This document shows positions 8,454-15,877 of a DNA stretch of 64,000 bases, piece after piece. The notes under the pieces were generated by a model. It was given only the letters and a program-made list of their open reading frames with translations. It made no database searches and was not told the origin of the DNA. The DNA lies in assembly GCF_900129645.1 (NCBI RefSeq), contig NZ_FSQZ01000001.1:1698001-1762000 (forward strand), read 5' to 3'. Both the position numbers and the translations under genes were made by a program. Each line of letters starts with the position of its first letter. Position 1 is the stretch's first letter. Source of the stretch: Acetomicrobium flavidum. Its GTDB lineage: Bacteria > Synergistota > Synergistia > Synergistales > Acetomicrobiaceae.

Positions 8454-8793
8454 CAACTTGCCCATGATCGTAGTCGGTGCTCTATTTGTCATAGGACTTT
8501 ACGGAATCATGTTCAAACGCAATATTATAAAAATAGCGATTGCAGTGAGCGTAGTTGAATCTTCCACGAATCTTTTCCTGATAGTGTTGGGCTACAGGAC
8601 CGGAGGGTCTATTCCGGTATATACCCTGGCTGGAGAGTTCAAGAAAATGGTCTTGCCCACCCCACAGGCTTTGACGCTTACGGCTATCGTTATTGGGTTG
8701 GCTACCACAGCTCTACTGTTGTCCTTGATAATGCTTCTATATAAACACTATAAAACTTTGGATGTCTACGAGATAAGGAGGCTAAGGGGATGA
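8446..8793 (+). CDS. mbhG: Mbh antiporter-module subunit G (MrpC/NuoK-like)
   Basis: This 115-residue protein has three helices and resembles MrpC/NuoK: FVIGLYGIMFKRNIIKIAI at the N-terminus and LTLTAIVIGLATTALLL near the C-terminus. In MrpC/MbhG the subunit sits next to the MrpD-like channel subunit, which is encoded immediately downstream with a four-base overlap. Confidence 0.88.
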   Translation: MIDNLPMIVVGALFVIGLYGIMFKRNIIKIAIAVSVVESSTNLFLIVLGYRTGGSIPVYTLAGEFKKMVLPTPQALTLTAIVIGLATTALLLSLIMLLYKHYKTLDVYEIRRLRG

Positions 8794-10352
8794 GCTGGCA
8801 AGTACACCTTCCCGCCCTAATTTTGACTATTCCCTTGCTGGGGGCTTTTGTGTCAATAGCGTTGACTAAACCGCTATTGCGCAACCTTTGGTTCACCTTC
8901 ATTTTGGCTGTAACTACTGTATTGGCCTTTCTTTTGTGGAGGCGAGTTGGGATATATGGCACTTTGATATACGTCATGGGGGGGCAGAGTTGGAATTTTA
9001 CGTTGCCTTCGGGCATGTCTTTGCCTATACGTATCATCATGGAAGTCGACGCCTTTGGCGCCTTTATGGTCTTGACAGGTTCTATAAGCGCTTTAGCCAG
9101 CGGTTTGTTTTCCATCAGGTTTTTGGACCGCGTTCATGACGGAAACAAATTCGTATCACTGTTTCTCCTGCTTCTTACGGCGATGCTGGGCTTGGAAGTT
9201 ACGGGAGACCTTTTTAACTTCTTCGTATTTCTTGAGATAGCCTCTGTGGCATCCTATGGCCTCATAGCTTTTTGGCGAGATACGCCGGAGGCAATTGAAG
9301 CCAGCTTCAAGTATACAGTTTTGTCTACCTTCGTTGCCCTTCTGTTTCTCATCGGAGTAGGCATCCTTTACGGGGTATATGGAACGCTTAACATGGCAGC
9401 GCTTGCCAAGAACATACAGGTTGGTTTCCTCGAAAAGGTGGCATTGGTGCTCTTTATCACCTCAATGGCCATGAAGTGCGGAGCCGTTCCGCTGCACATG
9501 TGGGAACCGGATGCATACGGCCAGGCACCGGCAGGAATACCTTGTTTTTTGGTCGTGGTTGGCCAGGCTTCCCTTTACGGCATGTTTAGGATTGCATTTT
9601 CGATATATGGGCAGGCCTTTCATGGATCAATCCTGGCATGGATCGTAGTGGTCTTTGGCTTGCTTTCGATGTTCATAGGCGTCGTCATGGCGGTCATACA
9701 AAAGGAAGCAAAACGGTTAATGGCTTACCATTGTATCTCGCAGACCGGCTATATGCTCATGGGAATTGGCCTGGGCCTGCTTGCCCTGTCAAGTCCACAA
9801 GCAATGAGCGAGTTTGGCTTTACGGCTATGAAAGGTGGCATCTTTCACATCATTAACAATGCCATGTATAAGGGATTGTTGTTTTTGACAGCAGGTTCCC
9901 TCTTTTACGCTACGGGAACGACGGACTTGAACAAACTGGGTGGCCTTTCTAGGAATATGCCATACACCACTGTCATGTTTGCAGTGGCAGCTGCTGCCAT
10001 TGCCGGTTTGCCGCCTTTCAACGGTTTTGTCTCAAAGCTTTTGATATATGAATCTTCTTTCGTCGTACACCCCTTTTTGGCCGTCGTAGCTATGGTGACA
10101 TCCATACTGACGCTCGCGTCGTTCGTCAAGGTCTTCCAGTCGGGATTTTTGGGGCCATCCAGGGAGAACATGACGAACGTAAGGGAAGTCCCACTGAGCA
10201 TGATCATAGGCATGTCGGTCTTGTGTCTGATGATCTTGACTTTGAGCTTAATGCCTAATTGGGTATTATCCAATTTGATTGAGCCTGCTGCGCGAGATTT
10301 GGTCAATCAGGCCAGCTACATTCAGGCAGTGATGGGGAGTGGTTTACAATGA
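8790..10352 (+). CDS. mbhH: Mbh antiporter-module subunit H (MrpD/NuoN-like)
   Basis: This 520-residue protein has about fourteen hydrophobic segments and is the antiporter-like channel of the complex. Residues used for proton or Na+ movement in the NuoL/M/N-MrpD family are present: a Glu in FNFFVFLEIASVASYG and a Lys in MAMKCGAVPLHMWEPDAY, followed by the QTGYMLMGIGLG segment. Length and order match MbhH of archaeal membrane-bound hydrogenases. It overlaps both neighbours by four bases. Confidence 0.93.
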   Translation: MSWQVHLPALILTIPLLGAFVSIALTKPLLRNLWFTFILAVTTVLAFLLWRRVGIYGTLIYVMGGQSWNFTLPSGMSLPIRIIMEVDAFGAFMVLTGSISALASGLFSIRFLDRVHDGNKFVSLFLLLLTAMLGLEVTGDLFNFFVFLEIASVASYGLIAFWRDTPEAIEASFKYTVLSTFVALLFLIGVGILYGVYGTLNMAALAKNIQVGFLEKVALVLFITSMAMKCGAVPLHMWEPDAYGQAPAGIPCFLVVVGQASLYGMFRIAFSIYGQAFHGSILAWIVVVFGLLSMFIGVVMAVIQKEAKRLMAYHCISQTGYMLMGIGLGLLALSSPQAMSEFGFTAMKGGIFHIINNAMYKGLLFLTAGSLFYATGTTDLNKLGGLSRNMPYTTVMFAVAAAAIAGLPPFNGFVSKLLIYESSFVVHPFLAVVAMVTSILTLASFVKVFQSGFLGPSRENMTNVREVPLSMIIGMSVLCLMILTLSLMPNWVLSNLIEPAARDLVNQASYIQAVMGSGLQ

Positions 10353-10690
10353 CGATTGGGACCGTATACACGGGTTTCGGGTTTTGGAACGTATATGCCT
10401 GGATGATGTTTTTTGCCCTTGGGGCATTAATAGTTCTATACATTCGCTCGACGGGCAGAAGCGACTACGAGAAGGGCACATACCAGGACGAGGTATTTTA
10501 CGGTGGCAACCCTGTTCCGCAAAATGGGCAAGATTTGGCCGTTCCAGCCAGCTCTTCCTATTGGGGATTTACTAAGGCCATCGCCTCCTTTTATAACCTG
10601 CTCGTGGGCGTTCACACAGGAATTCTTTCGGACTACATGGGGCTTTTGATCGCTACGGCAGCCGTCATTTCGATATTAATTTTGTTATAG
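10349..10690 (+). CDS. mbhI: Mbh subunit I (linker between antiporter and hydrogenase modules)
   Basis: This 113-residue protein has an N-terminal helix (WNVYAWMMFFALGALIVLYI), a polar middle with KGTYQDEVFYGGN, and a C-terminal helix (GLLIATAAVISILILL). It fits the MbhI family, which bridges the Mrp-like and hydrogenase halves. The gene sits exactly between the MrpD-like and the small-subunit genes. Assignment rests on position plus the general pattern, so it is slightly less sure than its neighbours. Confidence 0.8.
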   Translation: MTIGTVYTGFGFWNVYAWMMFFALGALIVLYIRSTGRSDYEKGTYQDEVFYGGNPVPQNGQDLAVPASSSYWGFTKAIASFYNLLVGVHTGILSDYMGLLIATAAVISILILL

Positions 10691-10703
10691 GGAGGATCTA
10701 GAC

Positions 10704-11180
10704 ATGTTTAAGGTGGATATAAAGAAGGAACTAGGAATCCTGCCCAGATCGATTTGGGCGTTTCACTGCAACAGCGGATCCTGCAACGGTTGCGACATAG
10801 AGATAGTAGCTCTTCTTACACCGAGGTATGACATAGAACGTTTCGGGATGAAGCTGGTCGGCACCCCCAGGCATGCCGATGCGCTTTTGGTAACTGGCCC
10901 TGTGACGAAGTACATGACGGATCGTCTCAGGAGGATTTATGCCCAGATGCCAAATCCGAAGGTCGTCATAGTCGTAGGCAACTGCGGTGCATCGGGCGAT
11001 GTATTCTATAAGTCGTACAACCTGGACGGACCTGTCGATCAGATACTTCCCGTTGACGTATACGTCCATGGTTGTCCGCCAAGGCCTGAGGCCATCATAG
11101 ATGGCGTGGCAAAGGCCATCTTAAAGCTCGAGGAAAAAAGAGAGGAACTTTTAAAGACTGGAGGCGCCACAAATGCATAA
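10704..11180 (+). CDS. mbhJ: Mbh [NiFe]-hydrogenase small subunit (MbhJ, NuoB-like)
   Basis: This 158-residue subunit carries the proximal [4Fe-4S] cluster. Ligand cysteines are visible at C27 and C30 (GSCNGCD), C94 (VVGNCGASG) and C124 (VHGCPPRP), the NuoB/MbhJ pattern. It transfers electrons from ferredoxin, via MbhN clusters, to the Ni-Fe site in MbhL. A GGAGG ribosome binding site precedes the ATG. The 3' end overlaps mbhK by eight bases. Confidence 0.95.
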   Translation: MFKVDIKKELGILPRSIWAFHCNSGSCNGCDIEIVALLTPRYDIERFGMKLVGTPRHADALLVTGPVTKYMTDRLRRIYAQMPNPKVVIVVGNCGASGDVFYKSYNLDGPVDQILPVDVYVHGCPPRPEAIIDGVAKAILKLEEKREELLKTGGATNA

Positions 11181-11718
11181 AGCGATGCTTAACGTGGTTG
11201 CCAAATCGCCCGAGGAGTTTAAATCCTCATTGGAGAAGAAGTTCGGTGACAAAATCCATAACGTTGAGGTAAGGGGCAGAGTGGCAGGCAAGCAAGACGA
11301 AGTTTCGTTTTACGATGTTTGGATTTCCTGTCGAAAGGACGATTTAGAAGAACTAGTCGAATTTCTTTTTTCATTCGATTTCCCCATCTTCCATGTCATG
11401 TCGGGGGACGACATTGGGAATGCTGTGTTGCTGAACTATCACTTTTCGCTGTTTTCCGGGGCCGGTCGAGGAAAGAGGATCGGCGTAGTTCTGTCCGTTG
11501 AGGTGCCCAAAGAGGATTTAGTCATGCCTTCTTTGTACGACAAGATTCCTGGTATAGAGTATAGCGAGCGTGAGATGCACGAAATGCTTGGCGTGTCCTT
11601 CAATGGCTTGCCAAATCAGTCGTTGGTGTTTTTGCCGGAGAACTGGGACGAGAAAGTCCATCCCTGGAGGCGGGACGATTCGGGGCTTTCTCCTAAACAT
11701 ATTAGGGAACTTTCTTGA
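11173..11718 (+). CDS. mbhK: Mbh subunit K (NuoC-like)
   Basis: This 181-residue soluble protein resembles the NuoC/30-kDa subunit family. The C-terminal part holds the family pattern PGIEYSEREMHEMLGVSFNG followed by LPENWDEKVHPWRRDD. It is a structural partner of the large subunit, encoded next. As in archaeal Mbh operons it is a separate polypeptide rather than fused to the large subunit. Confidence 0.9.
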   Translation: MHKAMLNVVAKSPEEFKSSLEKKFGDKIHNVEVRGRVAGKQDEVSFYDVWISCRKDDLEELVEFLFSFDFPIFHVMSGDDIGNAVLLNYHFSLFSGAGRGKRIGVVLSVEVPKEDLVMPSLYDKIPGIEYSEREMHEMLGVSFNGLPNQSLVFLPENWDEKVHPWRRDDSGLSPKHIRELS

Positions 11719-11729
11719 AAAGGTGATGA

Positions 11730-12968
11730 ATGATGGCTCTTGGTGAAAATAAAACCTACACCATTCCAATTGGCCCCGTTCACGTCGGCTTAAAGGAGCC
11801 CATAACCGCTTGGTTGCAAGTGGACGGCGAGAGGATAGTCGACGTGCGCATCAGGCCGGGTGCAATACATAGGGGAATAGAATATATGGCAAGGGAAAGG
11901 AATCCCATACAGGTCATATATCTGGCAGAAAGGATATGCGGTATCTGTTCGTTTGCTCATATCATTTCCTTTGTCAGAGCTGTGGAGGATGCGGCGGGCA
12001 TCCCCGTGCCGTCCAGGGCGAAATATATACGGACCATATTATTGGAGCTTGAGCGTGTCCATTCTCATATATTGTGGGCTGGGGTTGCATGCTATACCTT
12101 TGGTTATGACTCGGCCTTTAACCTTGGGATGCTCCTCAGGGAAAAAGTCATGGACGTATTGGAGGCCATGACGGGCAACAGGGTAAACTATGGCGTAGGC
12201 ACCGTTGGGGGAGTGCGACGCGATATTACACCTAAAGTAGCAGATGCCATAAAAGAAATGCTCGATTACTACAATCGCGAGTTCTCGTACTTCTATAATG
12301 CCGTTACAGAAGACCCTATCGTAAAGGCTAGGATGAGAGATATAGGCGTATTGTCCTATGAAGATGCCGTTAGGTATTGTGCGGTAGGGCCCACTGCCAG
12401 AGCAAGTGGGCTTCGAACCGACCTTAGATGGTCGTCTCCTTACGAGGCTTACGCAGATCTCGAAGTAGAGCCTATCGTCCCTCAGGATTATTTCGGGAAG
12501 GCCCGCGGAGATATCTTTGACAGATTTTTTGTGAGGGTAATGGAGGTCTATCAGTCCCTGGAGATAATAAAGAAGTGCATGGACGGCCTGCCGGAAGGGC
12601 CCATCATGCATGAGCCAAAGCCTGCAAAGCTGCTGAACATATTGAAAGATGCAGACGGGGTGGGGCAGTCCTCCATAGAGGCTCCAAGGGGCGATGACAC
12701 CCACGTCATTAGGCTGAAAAAAGGCGAGGAAAACGTGACATGGTGGAAGGTCAGGGCTCCAACTTACGCCAACGCAATGTCATGGCCGATAATGTTTAAG
12801 AACCAGGAAATAGCCGATGCGCCTTTGATCATAAATAGCATAGATCCCTGCATATCCTGCATGGAAAGAGTGCTGGTTGTGGACGAAAAAGGTTCCTCTT
12901 CTGTAGCAACTAAAGAAGAGCTTATCAAGATGTGTCGCGACAAGACTAGGAGGCTGATGCGTCGATGA
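11730..12968 (+). CDS. mbhL: Mbh [NiFe]-hydrogenase catalytic large subunit (MbhL, NuoD-like)
   Basis: This 412-residue subunit holds the Ni-Fe active site. Both Cys pairs needed for the metal are present: C70/C73 in ERICGICSFAH and C374/C377 in DPCISCMER, plus the helix LELERVHSHILW. Retention of all four ligands marks a true hydrogenase rather than the sulfane-sulfur reductase Mbs/Mbx branch or complex I NuoD, which lack them. ATG 11730 and 11733 are both possible starts. The sequence continues about 35 residues beyond the last Cys pair, so a classic short C-terminal cleavage peptide is not evident. It overlaps mbhM by four bases. Confidence 0.95.
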   Translation: MMALGENKTYTIPIGPVHVGLKEPITAWLQVDGERIVDVRIRPGAIHRGIEYMARERNPIQVIYLAERICGICSFAHIISFVRAVEDAAGIPVPSRAKYIRTILLELERVHSHILWAGVACYTFGYDSAFNLGMLLREKVMDVLEAMTGNRVNYGVGTVGGVRRDITPKVADAIKEMLDYYNREFSYFYNAVTEDPIVKARMRDIGVLSYEDAVRYCAVGPTARASGLRTDLRWSSPYEAYADLEVEPIVPQDYFGKARGDIFDRFFVRVMEVYQSLEIIKKCMDGLPEGPIMHEPKPAKLLNILKDADGVGQSSIEAPRGDDTHVIRLKKGEENVTWWKVRAPTYANAMSWPIMFKNQEIADAPLIINSIDPCISCMERVLVVDEKGSSSVATKEELIKMCRDKTRRLMRR

Positions 12969-13960
12969 ACCTGCTTTTTTCCAAAATCATATCCGGCTTT
13001 GCTCTCTTTTGTCTCGTCATAATCATTGCCCTTCTGTATGAGGGGATCGACAGGATCCTGCACGCCAGGATGCAGAAACGCTTTGGTCCGCCCCTGCTGC
13101 AGCCATTTTATGACGTGATAAAGCTTCTTGGTAAGGAATCGATAGTCCCAAGGAGGGCGGTAAGGGCTATATTTCAGGCATCTCCGTGGATGTCTATGGC
13201 ATTGGTGTTACTGATATTTCTTTACATACCCATTGGGTCCATCCCGCCCATAATGGCCGGGAACGGCGACATCATCCTGATCCTTTACCTGCTGGCGGCA
13301 TCGGCAGTGATGATGGTCATTGGAGGATTCGCCAGCGGTTCGCCTTACGCGAACGTTGGTTCTCAACGTGAGATGGTCCTCATGATGAGCTATGAACTTC
13401 CTTTAGCTCTAGTGACGCTTACTTTAGCGTGGGTGATGTATAAAAAGGGAGTCCCTGGAGCGCCATTTAGCTTAGAGACGTTCGTTACCGTGCCGGTTTG
13501 GAACACCGTCGGGTTCATAGGCGGCATGGGCTTGTTCTCTTTGCTTCTGGCGTTGCTTGGCGTGGTTCCGGCAGAGGTGGGCAAGGTTCCCATGGATATC
13601 GCTGAGGCGAAGACCGAGATCCTCGAAGGTCTTTTGGTCGAGTATTCGGGGAGAAATTTAGCGCTTTTTAAGCTGACCTTTGCCTTGAGATCCCTTGCGA
13701 TGTCGGCATTGCTGGTTCCCTTGTTTTTCCCCTTCTCGTTGGGCAAAATCCTTGGCCTGCACGGCGCATACTTTGTTGTGGTTGACTTTTTATGGTTTTG
13801 GGTAAAGGTCTTACTTGTTCAAATTGCGGCCATAACGATAGTTAGGACGATGTACGGAAGATTTAAAATATGGCAGGCCTCACAGTTTTACTGGTTTCAA
13901 ATGGGGGGACTGGCATTGGCGGGCATGATACTCGTTACGCTCGATGTGGTGCTCTTTTAG
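12965..13960 (+). CDS. mbhM: Mbh subunit M (NuoH-like membrane subunit)
   Basis: This 331-residue protein has eight or so membrane helices and NuoH-family loops, for example ERDIALRPRFGP-like LHARMQKRFGPPLLQPFYD after the first helix, PMDIAEAKTEILEGLLVEYSG, and VRTMYGRFKIWQ. It links the peripheral hydrogenase arm to the membrane antiporter module. In Mbh the quinone role of NuoH is not required because electrons go to protons. Confidence 0.95.
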   Translation: MNLLFSKIISGFALFCLVIIIALLYEGIDRILHARMQKRFGPPLLQPFYDVIKLLGKESIVPRRAVRAIFQASPWMSMALVLLIFLYIPIGSIPPIMAGNGDIILILYLLAASAVMMVIGGFASGSPYANVGSQREMVLMMSYELPLALVTLTLAWVMYKKGVPGAPFSLETFVTVPVWNTVGFIGGMGLFSLLLALLGVVPAEVGKVPMDIAEAKTEILEGLLVEYSGRNLALFKLTFALRSLAMSALLVPLFFPFSLGKILGLHGAYFVVVDFLWFWVKVLLVQIAAITIVRTMYGRFKIWQASQFYWFQMGGLALAGMILVTLDVVLF

Positions 13961-13972
13961 GAGGGATAAACT

Positions 13973-14380
13973 TTGATAAACAAAATGTTGTTCATCATCT
14001 TAAAGCAACTTTTTAAGAAGCCCTTTACTAACCTGTTTCCCCTTGCGCATATACCGGATCGATTGTCCACTGTGATAAAAAAAGCTGAATCCGGCGAGCT
14101 CGAGATCAATCCACCTCTGCCTACTCCCGAAAACTTCAGGGGAAGGATTTCGTACGATAAAAACAAATGCATAGGATGCAGGTTGTGCATCAGAGTATGT
14201 CCTGCAAATGCCATATCCTACGTTGCTGAGGAGAAGAAGATCAAAGTGCATGTGGACAGATGCTGTTTTTGTGCCCAGTGTACCGAGATTTGTCCTGTGC
14301 AGTGTTTGTCCATGAGCGATGAGTTCTTGTTGGCCTCTTACAATCGAAAAGAGCAGGTTGTGACGGGAAATAACGGCTAA
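13973..14380 (+). CDS. mbhN: Mbh subunit N (NuoI-like 2x[4Fe-4S] ferredoxin subunit)
   Basis: This 135-residue protein is the electron entry subunit. Two [4Fe-4S] motifs are visible: C66-x2-C69-x2-C72-x3-C76 (CIGCRLCIRVCP) and C97/C98-C100-C103-C107 (CCFCAQCTEICP). The family N-terminus lies against the membrane. A TTG start at 13973 follows GAGGG by about seven bases. It is the last gene of the operon, twelve bases after mbhM, and a strong hairpin follows seven bases after the stop. Confidence 0.94.
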   Translation: MINKMLFIILKQLFKKPFTNLFPLAHIPDRLSTVIKKAESGELEINPPLPTPENFRGRISYDKNKCIGCRLCIRVCPANAISYVAEEKKIKVHVDRCCFCAQCTEICPVQCLSMSDEFLLASYNRKEQVVTGNNG

Positions 14381-14386
14381 GATTAA

Positions 14387-14420
14387 ATATGGGCCTCGAT
14401 GACTTTATCGAGGCCCATAT
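14387..14420. terminator. bidirectional terminator between mbhN and gltX
   Basis: A perfect 14-base-pair stem (ATATGGGCCTCGAT with its complement) closes over the six-base loop GACTTT. It lies between convergent genes and can serve both, although the T run on the plus side is short. Confidence 0.85.
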
Positions 14421-14432
14421 TGTTTATGAAGA

Positions 14433-15743
14433 TCATAAAATTTCCCAGTAAGCAAGTCTCTTTTTGGTTTCCTCCGGACCGAGCAGCTCTATTACCTCAA
14501 ATATGCCTGGGCTGACTTTGGTGCCGGTCAAAAGTATCCTTAAGGGCATCGCGATCTTTTTAAGCGGCACTTGTCTTTCCTCGCTCCACCTTCTGGCAAA
14601 TTCCTCCAAGGTCTTGGTATCCCATTGAGGAAGCTTTATCATCTCCTCGCAGAAAGGGCGAAGGATATCCTTTGAAGTTTCGACATACTCCCTGTCCACC
14701 CTTGCCTTAACGGGCTCGAAGGTAAGGAAGTAGTCTGTATACTCTGCAAGCTCCCTTAAAGTTTGCCCTCTTCCTTCCATTATTTCCAGGACCTTTGCAA
14801 GGTATTGAGGGTCATGCTGCTCAAAGGGGAGACCCAGGGCCTTCCAAAAAGGTTTAACTGCCTCAAGCCGGCTTTGCGGGTCCATGAGCTTGATGTGTTC
14901 CTGGTTAATGTGGCGTAATTTGTCCATGTCGAAAACGGCAGCACGTTTGTTTACGTCCTTTATGTCGAACCATTCGATCGCTTCCTGAATGGAAAATATC
15001 TCCCTGTCATTTCCCGGCGACCAACCTAGTAGTGATAGGAAGTTGAACAATGCCTCCGGCAAAAAGCCCATGTCCTTGTATTCGAGGACGTTTGTTGCTC
15101 CATGGCGCTTGGAGAGCTTCTTTTTGTCCTTTCCCAGTATCATGGGAAGATGGGCAAACTGAGGAACGTCCCAGCCAAAGGCCTTGTATAGCAAAATCTG
15201 TTTTGGGGTATTGGCTATATGATCCTCGCCCCTTATCACGTGAGTGATCCACATTGTAAAATCGTCGATGACTACGGCGTAGTTGTATGTGGGCATGCCG
15301 TCGCTTTTTATGAGGACGATGTCCTTTAAGGTCTCGCTTTTGACCTCGATATGGCCATAGACGATATCATCAAAGGATACGACTTCCCCGGGAATTACCC
15401 TGAAAATGATGGCCTCTCCTTCTCTGTAGGCAAGCCCATCGTTTAAGAGTTTTTCTGCATAGCTGTGATAGATGTCTAGCCTTTCTGATTGCCGATAAGG
15501 TCCATGAGGGCCACCAACCTCAGGGCCTTCGTCCCAAAGCAATCCCAGCCATCTTAAGCCCAAATATATGCTTTCCTCAAATTCCTTGGTTGAACGTTCT
15601 CTGTCCGAGTCCTCTATGCGAAGCACAAATTTGCCGCCCGTGTGCCTGGCCCAGAGCCAGTTAAAAAGAGCAGTGTGAGCACCTCCAATGTGAAGGTTTC
15701 CCGTTGGGCTTGGAGCAAAACGAACCCTTACCTCTTCATTCAT
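14433..15743 (-). CDS. gltX: glutamyl-tRNA synthetase
   Basis: This 436-residue class I synthetase charges tRNA-Glu. The N-terminus VRFAPSPTGNLHIGGAHTAL contains the HIGH-type motif, and the KMSKS-type loop appears as KLSKRHG. The anticodon-binding helical region follows. It is somewhat shorter than the usual 460-490 residues. An AGGAGG site precedes the ATG on the minus strand. Whether it is discriminating (Glu only) or also makes Glu-tRNA-Gln cannot be read from the sequence by eye. Confidence 0.95.
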   Translation of the reverse strand: MNEEVRVRFAPSPTGNLHIGGAHTALFNWLWARHTGGKFVLRIEDSDRERSTKEFEESIYLGLRWLGLLWDEGPEVGGPHGPYRQSERLDIYHSYAEKLLNDGLAYREGEAIIFRVIPGEVVSFDDIVYGHIEVKSETLKDIVLIKSDGMPTYNYAVVIDDFTMWITHVIRGEDHIANTPKQILLYKAFGWDVPQFAHLPMILGKDKKKLSKRHGATNVLEYKDMGFLPEALFNFLSLLGWSPGNDREIFSIQEAIEWFDIKDVNKRAAVFDMDKLRHINQEHIKLMDPQSRLEAVKPFWKALGLPFEQHDPQYLAKVLEIMEGRGQTLRELAEYTDYFLTFEPVKARVDREYVETSKDILRPFCEEMIKLPQWDTKTLEEFARRWSEERQVPLKKIAMPLRILLTGTKVSPGIFEVIELLGPEETKKRLAYWEIL

Positions 15744-15816
15744 GACGTATACCTCCTATGCTGAAGACGTCTGATGCTATATGTCAGTAAATGCCGAAAC
15801 GCCACAGGAATTACCT

Positions 15817-15845
15817 TTGCCGTAAAATATTACATATACTACAAT
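15817..15845 (+). promoter_or_regulatory. promoter of polA
   Basis: TTGCCG (15817-15822) and TACAAT (15840-15845) are spaced by 17 bases, 33 bases before the polA start. Confidence 0.6.
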
Positions 15846-15877
15846 TGTATCAAAAACAACAAGGAGGACATCATCTT

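Noticed and set aside
11730-12968. Calling the mbh operon a sulfur-reductase (Mbs/Mbx) operon
   Set aside because: Both Cys pairs that bind Ni and Fe are present in the large subunit, and the antiporter genes match Mbh in number and order.
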